Notes: generated from the sequence alone by a model not told the origin. A stretch of 64,000 bases of DNA from Paenibacillus whitsoniae (GCF_003955665.1 NZ_RXHU01000015.1:310001-374000); one strand, 5' to 3'. Shown: positions 15,164 to 26,800, counted from the first letter of the stretch. Made by a program: numbers and translations.

Positions 15164-16738
15164 CTATTTTCCGCCATTTGCGTGATACGCTTCGTTAAAC
15201 TCTTCGAGGATCTTCATATAATTCTTATCCTGTTTAAGTGCTGCTACAAACTGATCCCAATCCGCTAATGTGGCTTTGCCCATAATGACCTTCGTCTTGA
15301 GATCCTGAATTTTCTTGCCGTACTCACTGCCCAGCTTGTTGTTCGTTTCAGAGACAAGCCCGGAAAGTGGATATGGTGTGGAAATCGGTTCTGCCACATC
15401 AATCAATTTTTTATCGCGAGCAATTTGATCGGCTGTAAGTCCTGCTGTAGCGACATTGGAGTACTTGTCATATTTCATAAAAATGTTCTGCATAAATTGG
15501 AAGCTTGGATCCTTTAATGCCGCATCCGTTAGCGTATAGTTCCCATTCTCAAGTTTGAAATGGGTATCCTTCAGCCCATAGTTTGCAAGTTCATGCCCCT
15601 CGTCCGACATGCCGTAGTTGAGAAACTCCAGCAGCTTATTCACTTTTGCCTCCGGTACCTTCTTAGGAATGACGAACATACCAAAATGTCCTGTTCCTTT
15701 GGCTGCAAATTTTGCACCGGACGGTCCGATTAAGTATGGCATCCATTGCATATCAGGATTGCTTCCTGGCACAATGCTTTTAATATCCTTGATAAAATTG
15801 GGCTCCTGGTTTGGTTTATCCGCAAAAATTCCCGCTTTTCCGGAGGACACGAGATCTTTGGCCTGGTTATGCTTTAAGAGAGCAAAATCCTGAGGGATAA
15901 GACCTTCCTTATAGGCACGATTAAACCATTCTAACATTTGGCGCATCTCCGGTTCAAAGGTGACGTCAATTAAATTTCCATCTTTCACTTTGTATTTTCC
16001 GTTCGAGTTCGTAAATGCGCTTTCAATAAAACCGAATTGTCCCATATCCCCTTCATTGACATAACCGGAAAAACCAACCGTATCCTTTTGACCATCAGGC
16101 GCGTTTTCCTTAAATGCCTTCATGACATTATACAGATCGTCAACCGTCTCCGGCATTTTAAGATTTAACTTGTTTAACCAGTCAACCCGGATTAGCGGCT
16201 GCGCATTGCCTTCCGTCGGACGCACACGGGGAACCCCGTAGAGCTTTCCTTCAATCTTGGTATTCGCATACGTAATTGCCGGGTATTTCATCAGATTGGG
16301 GTAGGCCTTGATCTTCTCCGTCAAATCCCAGAAGGCTCCCTGCTTTGCCATATTTCGAAAAGCGGCGTTGCCAGTGTCAGTGACGAGCATGAGATCAGGA
16401 AGATCGCCGGAAGCGAGCGTAACATTGACCTTCTCCCCGAAATTGTTCGGTGTTACCCATGTGATGTTAAGCTTCGTGTTGGTTCTCTTCTCCACTTCCT
16501 TCAGAATGACATTGTCCGCAGCAGGCGGCTCCTTCTGATAGAAGATCGACATCATGCTAATCTCGGTTGGCGGACCTGCCGCTGCTGACGCTGCAGGACT
16601 ACCTGCCGCAGTCGAAGAGGACGCTTGCCCTCCTTGATCCGGGCTTTGTCCGCCGCAAGCTGTAACCGCCAGCATCGCTACGGCAAGCGGCAAGGCGGCC
16701 ATGCTCATTCTTACGGCGCGCTGTCTCTTGCTATTCAT
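15164..16738 (-). CDS. Sugar ABC transporter binding lipoprotein (LplA-type)
   Basis: A 524-residue extracellular binding protein. The signal sequence ends in a lipobox (AVTAC, Cys at about residue 28), followed by a Gln/Ser/Ala-rich linker and then a family-1 (CUT1) solute-binding fold; its length over 500 matches the LplA subgroup that binds oligosaccharides. It is the third gene after the two permeases LplB- and YtcP-type, separated by 37 bases. The region KINGKLYGVPR-like (KIEGKLYGVPRVRPTEG) and a late SGLVSETNNKLGSEY are typical of the group. The specific ligand is unknown; the operon's GH2 uronidase suggests a uronate-containing oligosaccharide. Confidence 0.92.
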   Translation of the reverse strand: MNSKRQRAVRMSMAALPLAVAMLAVTACGGQSPDQGGQASSSTAAGSPAASAAAGPPTEISMMSIFYQKEPPAADNVILKEVEKRTNTKLNITWVTPNNFGEKVNVTLASGDLPDLMLVTDTGNAAFRNMAKQGAFWDLTEKIKAYPNLMKYPAITYANTKIEGKLYGVPRVRPTEGNAQPLIRVDWLNKLNLKMPETVDDLYNVMKAFKENAPDGQKDTVGFSGYVNEGDMGQFGFIESAFTNSNGKYKVKDGNLIDVTFEPEMRQMLEWFNRAYKEGLIPQDFALLKHNQAKDLVSSGKAGIFADKPNQEPNFIKDIKSIVPGSNPDMQWMPYLIGPSGAKFAAKGTGHFGMFVIPKKVPEAKVNKLLEFLNYGMSDEGHELANYGLKDTHFKLENGNYTLTDAALKDPSFQFMQNIFMKYDKYSNVATAGLTADQIARDKKLIDVAEPISTPYPLSGLVSETNNKLGSEYGKKIQDLKTKVIMGKATLADWDQFVAALKQDKNYMKILEEFNEAYHANGGK

Positions 16739-16775
16739 ACGTATTTCCTCCCTTTATTCTATGTTCATTATGTCA

Positions 16776-17660
16776 TCATTCCTTCACAGAACCAACCATT
16801 GCTCCTTTGGCAAAGTGTTTTTGAAGAAATGGATAGACCAGCAGAATGGGCAGCGTAGAGATAACAACGGCCGCCATTTTCTTGGTTTCAGACGGAATTT
16901 CCTGAAGCCCGGTTTCAACGGTATTGACCCCCATCGAGGTCGATGAGTCAATTAACAGATTCTGGAGCAAGATTTGGAGCGGCCATTTCTCATGATCATT
17001 AATGAACAGAACCGCGTTAAAGAAGGTGTTCCAGTAGCCCACCGCATAGAACAAACCGAATGCAGCAAGCGACGGAAGTGATAGCGGCAATATAATGCGA
17101 AACCACACACTGACATCGTTGCATCCGTCGATTCGCGCCGCTTCCTCCAGACTCGCAGGAACCGAATCAAAAAAACCTTTCATCAGAAGCACATACCACC
17201 CGCTCGTCAAGACGGGAATAATGAGCGAGCTTAGATGGTTAATCATCCCTAGATTCTTCACAATCAAGTACCCCGGAATTATGCCCGGGTTGAACAGCGT
17301 TGTAAACAATATTGCCATCATCAACAGCTTTCTGCCCTTGAGACGTTTGCGCGAAAGACCGTAAGCCAGCGTTGATGTCACCGCCAGACTGGCCAATGTT
17401 CCAACTATAGCGAGATAGCCGCTGACACCGGCAGCCTTCACAAATGCTTTTGTCGACAGAATATACTCATAGGACAACAAGGCCCAGGATTTAGGAAATA
17501 GCAGCAGTCCTCCTTGTCGGAACTCGTTCGGCGTTGTAAAGGAAACGACAACAACATAGTAAAAAGGAAAGGCGCAGACAAGACCCACAAGAATTAGAAA
17601 GAGTATGTTGAACCCTTTGAACCATCGTTCCCCGGTGCTTTCGTGCAGCTTCACGTTCAT
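16776..17660 (-). CDS. Carbohydrate ABC transporter permease (YtcP-type)
   Basis: A 294-residue membrane protein with six predicted helices and the EAA-type cytoplasmic loop EAARIDGCNDVSVWFRIILP, which contacts the ATPase subunit. The end FLQKHFAKGAMVGSVKE is the usual terminus of MalG/YtcP-like permeases. The ATG shares one base with the stop of the upstream permease gene (TAATG, 17658-17662), so translation is coupled. It forms the CUT1 transporter with the LplB-type partner and the LplA-type binding protein. No ATP-binding gene is present in the operon. Confidence 0.93.
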   Translation of the reverse strand: MNVKLHESTGERWFKGFNILFLILVGLVCAFPFYYVVVVSFTTPNEFRQGGLLLFPKSWALLSYEYILSTKAFVKAAGVSGYLAIVGTLASLAVTSTLAYGLSRKRLKGRKLLMMAILFTTLFNPGIIPGYLIVKNLGMINHLSSLIIPVLTSGWYVLLMKGFFDSVPASLEEAARIDGCNDVSVWFRIILPLSLPSLAAFGLFYAVGYWNTFFNAVLFINDHEKWPLQILLQNLLIDSSTSMGVNTVETGLQEIPSETKKMAAVVISTLPILLVYPFLQKHFAKGAMVGSVKE

Positions 17661-18565
17661 TAATAGACGCCCTCCTCTCCAAATTTCTTAGCCAGCCGAT
17701 TTGCTCCAATGACAAAGATTAACCCGACAACGGATTTAAACAAGCCTACGGCTGTACTAAAACTGAATTGCCCCTGCCGAATCCCAGAGCGATACACATA
17801 CGTATCAAAGACATCCGCAACTTCGGAAACCGCGCCGTTCATCATTAAGTACACCTGCTCGAAACCGACGTCCATAATATGCCCGATGCGCAAAATTAAC
17901 AGAACCACGATCACATTGCGAATCGCCGGCAAGGTCACATGCCACATTTGCCGCAAGCGCCCCGCTCCATCCATCCGCGCCGCTTCATAGAGCTGAACAT
18001 CCACACCCGCAATCGCTGCCAGGAATATGACCGTTCCCCAGCCGACCTCTTTCCAAATCGTCTGAAGCGTCAACAACCACCAGAAATATCGAGGTTCGGT
18101 TAGAAAATCAATCTTGATGCCTCCCGCTGCTGCAATCAGTTCATTAATTACCCCGCTCGTCTTGGATAGCATCAGAAAGCTAATGCCCACGATAATAACC
18201 CAGGAAAGGAAATGAGGCAGGTAAATAATCGATTGGATCGTTCGCTTAAACCATTCGCGCCGTATTTCATTTAATGACAATGAAACGATAATCGGCAGAG
18301 GAAAGAAGAACACGAGGCTCAGCAGATTAATCATCATCGTGTTGCGAAACAGCATCGCGAAATCCGAACCGCGGAAGAGACGCTCGAAATGCTCGAAGCC
18401 AACCCAAGGGCTATGTAAGAAGCCCAGATAGGGTGAGTAATCCTGAAAGGCAATCAGCACGCCCCACATGGGAACGTATTTAAACAATACAAAATAAAGA
18501 ACGCCAGGGAGGATAAGCAGATAGAGAAAAAAGTCCTTCCGCATAGCGGTAAGTGTCGCCTTCAT
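17660..18565 (-). CDS. Carbohydrate ABC transporter permease (LplB-type)
   Basis: A 301-residue membrane protein with about six helices; the start (ATG at 18565, AAAGGAG upstream) leads into YLLILPGVLYFVLFKYVPMWG, the typical first helix of LplB/UgpA-like permeases. The EAA loop reads YEAARMDGAGRLRQMWHVTLP. It is the first gene of the five-gene operon ending in GH2. The upstream intergenic region contains the terminator of the GH95 gene and a second hairpin but no convincing strong promoter, consistent with activator dependence. Confidence 0.93.
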   Translation of the reverse strand: MKATLTAMRKDFFLYLLILPGVLYFVLFKYVPMWGVLIAFQDYSPYLGFLHSPWVGFEHFERLFRGSDFAMLFRNTMMINLLSLVFFFPLPIIVSLSLNEIRREWFKRTIQSIIYLPHFLSWVIIVGISFLMLSKTSGVINELIAAAGGIKIDFLTEPRYFWWLLTLQTIWKEVGWGTVIFLAAIAGVDVQLYEAARMDGAGRLRQMWHVTLPAIRNVIVVLLILRIGHIMDVGFEQVYLMMNGAVSEVADVFDTYVYRSGIRQGQFSFSTAVGLFKSVVGLIFVIGANRLAKKFGEEGVY

Positions 18566-18798
18566 CGTTGTAGTACTCCTTTCTGAGTTGAGTAGCGGCC
18601 GTACACCGCTTATGCTTCACAATACGATGTTCCATTTTTGACTGCATTAAAAACATTTTGCCCGCCTCTTAACCGGGCTAGCAAAATCTTGCGCAGACGA
18701 AATAGGCTCTTTTGCAAGAGCCTACTTGGTCTGTTTTCGGTATTGAGCTTGTGAACATCCGTGAATGTCAGGGCAGCAAGCAAATCATTCTCGTGAGG
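18566..18798. other. Upstream region of the LplB-YtcP-LplA-AraC-GH2 operon
   Basis: No convincing gene. A hairpin built from TAGGCTCTT/AAGAGCCTA (about 18704-18724) lies here without a clear T-run, and the minus strand shows a TATTGT-type -10 with a poor -35. The binding site of the membrane AraC regulator would be expected in this stretch, but no clear repeats were recognised. Confidence 0.4.
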
Positions 18799-18848
18799 AA
18801 AAAGCAAAGCGTCTGCCCCAAGCCAAGAGCTTTGGGGGCAGACGCTTT
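18799..18848 (-). terminator. Terminator after the GH95 gene
   Basis: A very strong hairpin: AAAGCGTCTGCCCC pairs with GGGGCAGACGCTTT around a CCAAAG...CTTGG region, followed on the minus strand by GCTTTTTCC. It begins 14 bases after the GH95 stop codon and closes the GH43-GH43-GH95 unit. Confidence 0.9.
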
Positions 18849-18861
18849 ACGCGTATTTCCT

Positions 18862-21231
18862 TCAAACGATCGCTACAACGTAGCGTTTTCCGCCTTCCGC
18901 CAGGAACCCGATGCAGCCGTTCCCTAGCTGAGCGTAAGTCACTTCTTCGCCATCTTGCGTAATCTTGACCTGCTGCTTGGCTAACACTTTGCAAGTCTGC
19001 GTGTTTGACGCGTCAATCACCGCTTTGGCCAATGCGCCGTTCTTCCATGCCAACTCCACTCCATAGCCGCCTCTGCCTCGCAGCCCTTTGACATACCCGT
19101 CTTTCCAGGCATCGGGCAACGCCGGCAGGAATTCCAAATAATCCTGATGAGATTGCAGCAGCATCTCGGCGATCCCCGCCGTGGCTGCAAAGTTGCCGTC
19201 GATTTGGAATGGCGGATGCGCGTCGAACAAATTGGCGTAGACACCGCCTCCCTGACTCATCGGCGCGTCACCCTTGACCAGCGTTAACAAATTTGAGATT
19301 AACCGCTCAGCGCGATTGCCGTCTTTGAATCTTGCCCATAAGCCGATTTTCCAGCCAAGGCTCCATCCCGTCCCACCGTCTCCTCTGATTTCAAGCGATG
19401 TCCTCGCCGCATCAAAGAGTTCGGGAGCAGACTGCTCCGTAATCAGACGTCCTGGATAAACCCCGATAAGATGAGAGACGTGACGATGATGGACATCTTC
19501 CTCCTCGAAATCTTGCGACCATTCCTGCAGCCGGCCGTGCTTGCCGATTTGAAGCGGCAGCAGCCTTTGCTTCGCCTGTGCAAGTGTCATCGCAAAATCT
19601 TCATCCTTCTTCAGCTGATCCGCTGCCTGGATACAGTTGTCAAATAATTCACTTATCAACGATAAATCCATGGTCGACGCAGCGCTTACAGCATGCCCCC
19701 TGTCGCCAACCACAAATTTTTGCTCGGGCGAGGTCGAAGGCGACGTAATGAGGTACCCCTCTTGGTCTTCAACGAGCCAATCCAAACAAAACAGCGCCGC
19801 TTCCTTCATAATGGGGTATGCGGTATCTCGTAAAAATGCGTCATTCCCATTGAAGGCATAATGCTCCCATAAATGCTGCGTTAACCAGACCCCGCCCATC
19901 GGCCAGTACGCCCAAACGGGGTCGCCATGACCATAATCGCCGACCGGTGCCGTCTGGGCCCAAAGGTCGGAATTATGATGCGCTACCCATCCCCTGGCCC
20001 CATAATTGGTTTCAGCCGTCTTCTTGCCGCTCAATGCCAATCTGCCGATAAAATCAAGGAGCGGTTCATGCAATTCTGCCATATTGCAAGACTCTGCAGG
20101 CCAATAGTTCATCTCTGCATTAATATTGAGCGTATAGTTGCTGCTCCACGGCGCCCGCGTTGACTCACTCCATATCCCTTGAAGATTGGCAGGCTGAGTT
20201 CCCTGGCGTGAGCTTGCTATCATCAGGTACCGTCCATAATGGAACAGGAGTTCAACCAGCCCCGGATCGCTGCCGCCCCATTCAGCAATCCGCTGATCGG
20301 TCGGCATATCCGAGGGGGCTTTGCTTTTTCCAAGCGACAGGGCAACTCTATCAAACAGCTGGCGATGATCGTCAAGATGATCATGACGAATTTCTTCATA
20401 TCGTTTTCCGCGAACGGCATCGATCGCTTCAGCGGTTCTTTGCATCGGATCACTTTCGCGGCAGCTCGCGCCGATGTTCGGATCAAAGCTTGTCGCCGCA
20501 TTGAAATATAACGTCGCGCTGGTCGCTCCAATCATGTGCAGACCGCCCGAATCGGCTTTCACCGCTCCGCCTTCCTGCACCACAGCCAATCGGCCATGGA
20601 ACTTCAATGCTTGGGAAGTCTCTGGATCGCCGTACACAATCGGATTTTCCGTGTAGTAATAGTTGGGCCATACTTGCTCAGGCGCTGTACCGGATATCAG
20701 GCATTGATCGGCATCAAAGGACGATTCATAACGAAGAGGACTGTCCAGCCAAGTACGAAAATGAAGCATATTTTCCTTGCTCGACGTTAACCGTACAACA
20801 ATGACTTGATCGGGATAAGACGCGAATATTTCTCTGGTGTACTGAACGCCGCCAACGTCATACGTGACGGTCACAATGCCCGTTGAAAGGTCCAGCTTAC
20901 GGCTGTACTTGTGTTTCACATCGCCATGAGCCATTCGGATATGCAAATCGCCGAAAGGCAAATAGGATTGCGTATAGGGACCCATCATGTCCTTGGCTAG
21001 CCGATCCGCCTCTTCGTATCTTTCTGCTGCGATCAACTCTCGCACCTTGGGCAAAACTTCTTTCGCCCCCGGGTTGTTCCATTCCTTCGGGTAGCCAGAC
21101 CAAAGCGTATCTTCATTCAAAGCGATGCGCTCTTTCTCAACACCGCCGAATACCATCGCGCCCAGTCGGCCATTCCCAACAGGAAGCGCCTCTGTCCAAT
21201 ATACGGCAGGAGAATGAAATTGAATGTTCAT
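18862..21231 (-). CDS. GH95 family glycosidase (alpha-L-fucosidase or alpha-L-galactosidase)
   Basis: A 789-residue protein with the full GH95 outline and no signal peptide. The N-terminal super-sandwich opens with [19 protein letters not shown] and [12 protein letters not shown]. The helical barrel contains [12 protein letters not shown] (about residue 369), with the two Asn residues of the active site; [10 protein letters not shown] (about 498), with the catalytic acid Glu; and [17 protein letters not shown] (about 677), with the helper Asp. GH95 enzymes invert alpha-1,2-linked L-fucose or the similar L-galactose on xyloglucan and pectic side chains; the exact substrate is not readable here. 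It is the last gene of a GH43-GH43-GH95 unit, and its ATG overlaps the preceding stop by four bases. Confidence 0.93.
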   Translation of the reverse strand: MNIQFHSPAVYWTEALPVGNGRLGAMVFGGVEKERIALNEDTLWSGYPKEWNNPGAKEVLPKVRELIAAERYEEADRLAKDMMGPYTQSYLPFGDLHIRMAHGDVKHKYSRKLDLSTGIVTVTYDVGGVQYTREIFASYPDQVIVVRLTSSKENMLHFRTWLDSPLRYESSFDADQCLISGTAPEQVWPNYYYTENPIVYGDPETSQALKFHGRLAVVQEGGAVKADSGGLHMIGATSATLYFNAATSFDPNIGASCRESDPMQRTAEAIDAVRGKRYEEIRHDHLDDHRQLFDRVALSLGKSKAPSDMPTDQRIAEWGGSDPGLVELLFHYGRYLMIASSRQGTQPANLQGIWSESTRAPWSSNYTLNINAEMNYWPAESCNMAELHEPLLDFIGRLALSGKKTAETNYGARGWVAHHNSDLWAQTAPVGDYGHGDPVWAYWPMGGVWLTQHLWEHYAFNGNDAFLRDTAYPIMKEAALFCLDWLVEDQEGYLITSPSTSPEQKFVVGDRGHAVSAASTMDLSLISELFDNCIQAADQLKKDEDFAMTLAQAKQRLLPLQIGKHGRLQEWSQDFEEEDVHHRHVSHLIGVYPGRLITEQSAPELFDAARTSLEIRGDGGTGWSLGWKIGLWARFKDGNRAERLISNLLTLVKGDAPMSQGGGVYANLFDAHPPFQIDGNFAATAGIAEMLLQSHQDYLEFLPALPDAWKDGYVKGLRGRGGYGVELAWKNGALAKAVIDASNTQTCKVLAKQQVKITQDGEEVTYAQLGNGCIGFLAEGGKRYVVAIV

Positions 21232-22154
21232 GGTGATTGGATATCCTCCTCATTCATCAATAACGTAAACGCTTCATCACGGTCACAGAACAGATCACCG
21301 TCGACAACGTTGAGCTTGGCAACCTGAATGGACGAGCGGCGCATATCATAACCCGAATCTCCATTATGCCCATGAACACGGCCAGGATGCGTGAAATAAA
21401 AGATATATCCCTCTTCTCCTTGTACGACCACATCTGCGTGAAGGCCGATCGTTCCGTCATCCTCACGCTTGCCAGGCTGATCGAGAATGAGGCCGTTTCG
21501 TTCCCACGCTTCAAGATCATTCGAGCGGTATACCCCCTGCCCGCGCCACTCGTCTACAATCATCCAGTAATAGCCGCCCAAGCGGAACACATTCGGTCCT
21601 TCGTGGCCTCTTTCCGTTATCACCGGCCCAATCGGCTGCCAATCATACAGATCCTTGCTGTCGGCGGCATAGGTATGATTCCACTGCTTGAACCACATTC
21701 GAAACGTGCCGTTCGGGAGACGGTACACACAAGCATCGATCACGTTCTCCTCACTAATGCCAAGCGTGGACTGGAAATTCCAGCGAATAAGGTCGGGGCT
21801 TGTATAATGCCGAATGCGAGCCTTGCCCGTCCAATCTTGCGGTACGCCGTGGACATACGTGACGTACATATGATAAAGCCCCTCATGCCATATGACTTCA
21901 GGCGCCCAGAACGTATTTCTGCCCCATTCTGTTTCGAGTCCTTCCAGGATTCCCCGATATAACCAGGTCGAGCCGCCATCCGATGAAGAAGCAACTCCGA
22001 GATCGGTGCCATGCACCCATCCATATTTCGGACCTTCCTGCGTGGCCCGACGGTTCGTATAAATCATCCACCATTCCTTGGCTTGCCGATTCCAAATGAC
22101 GACGGGATCTGCCGCTCCATCATAGATAGGATCCCTAAACAATGGCGATTTCAT
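21228..22154 (-). CDS. Five-bladed propeller glycosidase, GH43/GH117-like
   Basis: A 308-residue cytoplasmic protein with the clan-F type beta-propeller pattern. Candidate catalytic residues are the base Asp in [10 protein letters not shown] near the N-terminus, an Asp in [14 protein letters not shown] (about residue 145) and an acid Glu in [15 protein letters not shown] (about 185). The segment [23 protein letters not shown] near residue 240 resembles GH117-like sequences as much as GH43, so the family is left open. It overlaps both neighbours by four bases (ATGA) and should be translated together with them. Likely role: removing a terminal sugar from imported oligosaccharides. Confidence 0.8.
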   Translation of the reverse strand: MKSPLFRDPIYDGAADPVVIWNRQAKEWWMIYTNRRATQEGPKYGWVHGTDLGVASSSDGGSTWLYRGILEGLETEWGRNTFWAPEVIWHEGLYHMYVTYVHGVPQDWTGKARIRHYTSPDLIRWNFQSTLGISEENVIDACVYRLPNGTFRMWFKQWNHTYAADSKDLYDWQPIGPVITERGHEGPNVFRLGGYYWMIVDEWRGQGVYRSNDLEAWERNGLILDQPGKREDDGTIGLHADVVVQGEEGYIFYFTHPGRVHGHNGDSGYDMRRSSIQVAKLNVVDGDLFCDRDEAFTLLMNEEDIQSP

Positions 22155-23711
22155 CTTTTCTCCACCCCCGACACTTCATACCCAAATTGATCGACATCCA
22201 CATAACCCTGTTCACTCTCGCAGTTATAGCTGTATAATCCAACTGGATCTCCCCTGTAATGCCCCCATCCCAGCTGATACGCGTCTCCAAAGCTTATGAA
22301 TTGGTCCCCATCAACGCTATATTCGAACCGGTTGATTCCGTCGAGGTCCCACACAGACCTTAACCAAAGTTTGTTGCCTGTTAATTCAGGACCCCATGCA
22401 ATCGTTCCCGAATGGTTAAACTTTAGAACCCTTCTACCCTTCTGTTGTTGTACGCCAATCGTACAGTAGGTTTTGGAGTAATGGCAAAGGCCCGCCTCTT
22501 GCCCATCTGCCATGCCGCCGATTTCTATTTTTGCCGTAACTGTATTGTGAGCTGTGCGATATGCTCTTTGGGAAAGGACGTTGCAGACCGTAAAAAAATT
22601 GTCCTTCTCGATGGGTTTGCAGGCGTATAGACGCATATGGCCGGGCCTTTCGGTTAACGACCATTTGTCGGCTCGCGGCTGGTGGTTCCATTCCCAATAC
22701 GGTTCGAGCACCTCCCGTTCAAAATCGTCATGGCTGGCAAGAACCGTCACGGAATGTCCATTTATAGGCTTATTGCCGCCCCAGACCATCTCTCCGATTC
22801 CATCGCCGTCCGTATCATGGCCAATGATCGGCCATCCTTCCACCCACGTTACAGGCAGCAAGTGAAGCGTTCTCCCTTCCCAGCCGCCTATGCCTTGATG
22901 ACTGATGAAATACCAATCCCCATCAACGGTCTGAAGTAGACCGCCTTGGTTCGGCTCCCGGTCTACCTCCTGCCCGTGAGTATGGATTAGCTCCTTTTCC
23001 TCGTAGGGTCCATAAATATGCGCTGACCTTAACATCATGACGACTCTGACGTCAACGCCTTCTTCACGACGAACCTCGCTGTGGAAAAAATAGTAGGTTC
23101 CGTCAATTTTGTAAATCTTATTGGCTTCGCTTCCTTTGTACTGATGAATAATGGTATCAGTGTCATGCAACAGTTCTTTGCCGTCTTCACTTAGTTTAAA
23201 TAAATGGATATGGTAATTATCGGAAAAATTCGTGGCAACAAAGTAGCCTTGTCCGTCATCATCCCAAAACGGGCAGCCATCATCCCAGCCGCTGACCGCC
23301 CAAACCTGATGCAGCGGCTCCCAAGGCCCAGCTGGGTCGGCCGCCGTTCATGAACAAGCCTTCATCCGGCGTGAAAAAATAGACCCAATACCTCCCCTTG
23401 TGGAATCTGATCGCGCCTGCCCAGACGCCTCTGCCGTACCGGTTCATGCGATCGTAATTATATTCCGGGCCGATGTTTGTCAAATCGTTCACAACGTGCC
23501 CGATCATTCTCCAATTCACGAGATCTTTGGAATGCAGGACCGCCATGCCTGGCGAGCAATGCAGCGTAGAGGAGATCGCGTAGTAATCATCTCCGACCCG
23601 AATGACATCCGGATCGCTATAGTCACCTGGCAAGACCGGATTGACATACGTGCCGTCTCCCTGATCTCCCCAAGCTGCCTTCTTTGATAATAAATGGTAG
23701 TTTGCTTCCAA
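22151..23711 (-). pseudogene. GH43 family glycosidase interrupted by a single-base frameshift
   Basis: Two adjacent frames together make one GH43 protein of about 520 residues. The first part (from a TTG start at 23711 with AAAGGA upstream) holds the base Asp in GDYSDPDVIRVGDDYYAISST. After TPDEGLFM at about 23349 the frame is lost; reading on with one base removed near 23347-23348 gives TAADPAGPWEPLHQVW, GWDDGCPFWDDDGQGYF, then the acid Glu region GSEANKIYKIDGTYYFF and a C-terminal beta-sandwich typical of GH43 exo-enzymes. The lesion is either a true mutation or a sequencing error. The frame after it is intact to the stop at 22151, suggesting the event is recent. It overlaps the next gene by four bases. 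No signal peptide. Confidence 0.85.
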
Positions 23712-23747
23712 TGCATATTCATCCTTTCAATTGTGCCACGACGAAAC

Positions 23748-23799
23748 AAAAAAAGGGCCGGTCATAAACATTCGGATTTAAATTCCCGATGACCGGCCC
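23748..23799 (-). terminator. Terminator after the giant lyase-like gene
   Basis: GGGCCGGTCAT pairs exactly with ATGACCGGCCC over a 23-base loop (with an inner CGG/CCG pair), followed on the minus strand by TTTTTTTG. It begins 19 bases after the stop at 23818. The next gene starts only about 37 bases beyond it. Confidence 0.9.
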
Positions 23800-23817
23800 C
23801 CATGCAATAGTCAAATC

Positions 23818-26800
23818 TTATCTATTGGACAACAAATACCTGGCATCCCGCAGTAAGTAGCCTGCGGCTTGCGCTGAGATGTGCTTGCCGCTTTGCGCCT
23901 GCACTTCGTTCACGAAATCAGCGAGCTTGTTGGCAGTAAGCTTGCTCTGCAAGCTGTTCGCAATGCCTGCGTTATCGATCCATCCACCAGTCTTAAAGCG
24001 CGTTACCAAAGCCTGCAAGGATTCGATGCTGGTCGTAGTCTGGAACGTGATGGTTTGAATGTCCGTATTCCCTGCCAAGTCGCTTGCCGTCACGATAAGC
24101 GTGTGCGACCCGAGCGGCAGCGTATAGAGCGGAATGGCTGCTCCTTGCTGCACGGCTTGTTGTTCGCCATACGTACTAAGCGTGACCATCGTCTTGCTGC
24201 CGTCAACTCCGGAGAAGTTATCGCTCAGCGTAAGGATCGGCGTGACATCCATGGAATCGGTATACGTACCGTAAACTAAACCGGTAACCGTAATCGTCGG
24301 AGCTGTCTTGTCAATCTTCACTGTGACCGATTGGACATCCGTCGTGTTCGTCAGCCGATAGTTAAGCGTATGGACGCCGTCCTGGTCCAGTGTGATCGGA
24401 GAAGCATAAGAATGCCATGTGTTCTCGCCATTCAGGGTATATTCCATATTCCCATATGCCGACAACGTTACGGTAACCGGAACCGTATACCATCCGTTCA
24501 GCCCATTTGGCGCAGCGGGATTTACGGAAGCCGTTGGCAAATATTGCAGCCCTTCCAAAGCCGACTTCAGGCTTTCTGATGCCGCATCGACCTCCGTCTG
24601 CGTTGCATCCGGTTTATTCGATACGCTTGTCGCCGACGTTACGGTATTCTGAAGAACTGCGACGCTGTGCGATGTATACTGGTTAGCGCTAATGGCTGCC
24701 GCTTTATCCAGTAGAAGTGTGAGCAGCGTTCGATCCACAATCTTCTCGTAGAATTCCAGTTCACCTACATTCGCAGAGCCGCTAGGCGTATAGTACCGCA
24801 AATAACGGTATGCGGTACTGTTGTTAATCACTTGCGAGTACCATTTAAGTTCGGTAATGTTGTTGATTGTATACAAGGTGACAAAATTGGTTCCATCGTT
24901 GGAGCCTTGAATCAGCGCGCCATTCATCCGGGAAATTTGGTTGGGTCTTGGTATAAACTTAATTTCACCAATCACTTTGGCGTTACCTGCGCCCAAATCG
25001 GCTTGGGCCCAACCCGCGGACGTTTTCGTATCAGGCGAGGTGGTCGTATCCCCGTCAAAAGCGCGCCACCCGTTCGCTGCCGCGTTGGCCGTGCCGTCCC
25101 ACGAAATGGACGAGGCCATAGCCATCGAAGACGTGATATTGATTTTCTTGTAAATATCTTTAATAGAGACCAGCAGCCCCTGAGCCTGCACCAATTGCTT
25201 GAATAACGATGGCTTGTCGGCTCCAGGCTGGTTCAGTGCCGTCTTGATTCGATTGACTTCATTTTGGTATAAGTAGTAGCTCCCTTTGGTATAACCGTCC
25301 GGAGGCAGCAAATAACCGGTTACCACGGTAGAGATGCTTCTCGTATCTGCTGTTGTCCCATCCGCCAGCTTCGTTACAGTAAAGACTACGTTCACCAATG
25401 TGTCATAATCAGGTTGCGTGATCGTTCCGTCTGTACCGATAATACCCGGAGGCGATGTTGATTTAATCGACAGTGTATACCCTGCCGGAATTTTGGGCAT
25501 CGCGATGCTCGCTGCATACATGGCCTGGGTCGGTATGCTTGTAATTTTAGATGCAACCATCGCGGCAGAGGCCGTATAATCCCCATAAAATTCAACTTCC
25601 GCCACGTCGCCGGACCAAGCGGAGCTATTGTACAGCCTGAGATACCGGTAAGCGTTATGGTCTACGATTTGATCATTGTCCATTACGTACCATGTGTTCG
25701 CTAGTGCACCTTTAACGCCGGTAGTTATGTTCGTCCAATTGACATTATCGTTAGAGCCTTGAATAACCATGCCATTCAATCTTGCAGGGAACGATGCTCT
25801 TGGCATGAGCACAGCTTCATCCAGCTTAACAGTCACACCTTCACCGAAATCTATCGTGTAATAGGAACCGGAGGCGGTATTCAAATCACCGAAAGATGAC
25901 GTACTGCCGTCAAACAGCAAGGAACCTACCTGATCCGCCGACAAACCATTGCCAGGCCACTGTTTATCCGAAGCAGTAACTTTAGCCAGCATGGGAACAT
26001 TGATGTACTTGGGGCTGGTAATGAACAGCTCGCTGCCATCGGTAGAACCGAATGTGGTGTCGCCATTTGTTCCGTCATTCTTTTGGTAGTCTACGCTAAA
26101 ATGAAGATAGCCGGCAGGAACATTTCCGGCCATCGTTGCCACGGCCGTCCAGTTGATGTTGTCTGTCGTGGTGACCGTCGCATCAATGCCTTGAATGCTG
26201 ACCTTTACATTCTGGATGGGTTCCTTGGCTTTAATCGTTACTTTTGCCGTGTCCCCCGCGGAAATTTTGCCGTTGATGCTTTGATCCGAACTGATCGATA
26301 CGGTGTCTAACTTGTTGCCAATTTCATAACGCGTGCCATAGACGTCAAAGTCTGTCATTTCCAAGAGATTCACCACTTCACCATAAAGAACGGCAGGCAG
26401 CGGTTGAATCATTTCCAATTTGATATAACGGTATTTCTCATTTTGGCGTGCGGGATCCACATCAAGGGTTTGGTAAGCTTGCGTATACTGGGTGACCCCA
26501 GGTGTCAGTCGTGTCCAGTTCAGCTTATCATTCGATCCATATACCGTTGAGTTGGCGAGACGATCTACGAAGATATTGGTAAGGAATCCAAACTTGGTAG
26601 CTGAAACTTTATAATCAGGACCGAAATCCAGCAAGTGGTACAAATGCGGTGCTGACCCCAGCGCGAGACCATACCCAGAGCCGGTTAAATTCGTACCATC
26701 GTCCATATTAGAGGCTAATGAACCCCAGGAGGACCACGCGACAACCTTCGACCAACGCATGCCGTAATTAGTTAAAGGCGTCACCAATGTCAGCCCCTCG

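Noticed and set aside
18610..18807. A 65-codon minus-strand frame before the LplB-type permease
   Set aside because: It starts inside the GH95 terminator and crosses a second hairpin; no ribosome site or motif is seen.
21366..21962. A 198-codon plus-strand frame opposite the GH43/GH117-like gene
   Set aside because: The minus-strand protein has conserved catalytic segments across the same bases; the antisense frame has none and lacks a good ribosome site.
23516..23749. An alternative 77-codon frame at the start of the broken GH43 gene, beginning with an ATG
   Set aside because: The GH43 motif GDYSDPDVIRVG is in the TTG-started frame, so the ATG frame is not the N-terminus.
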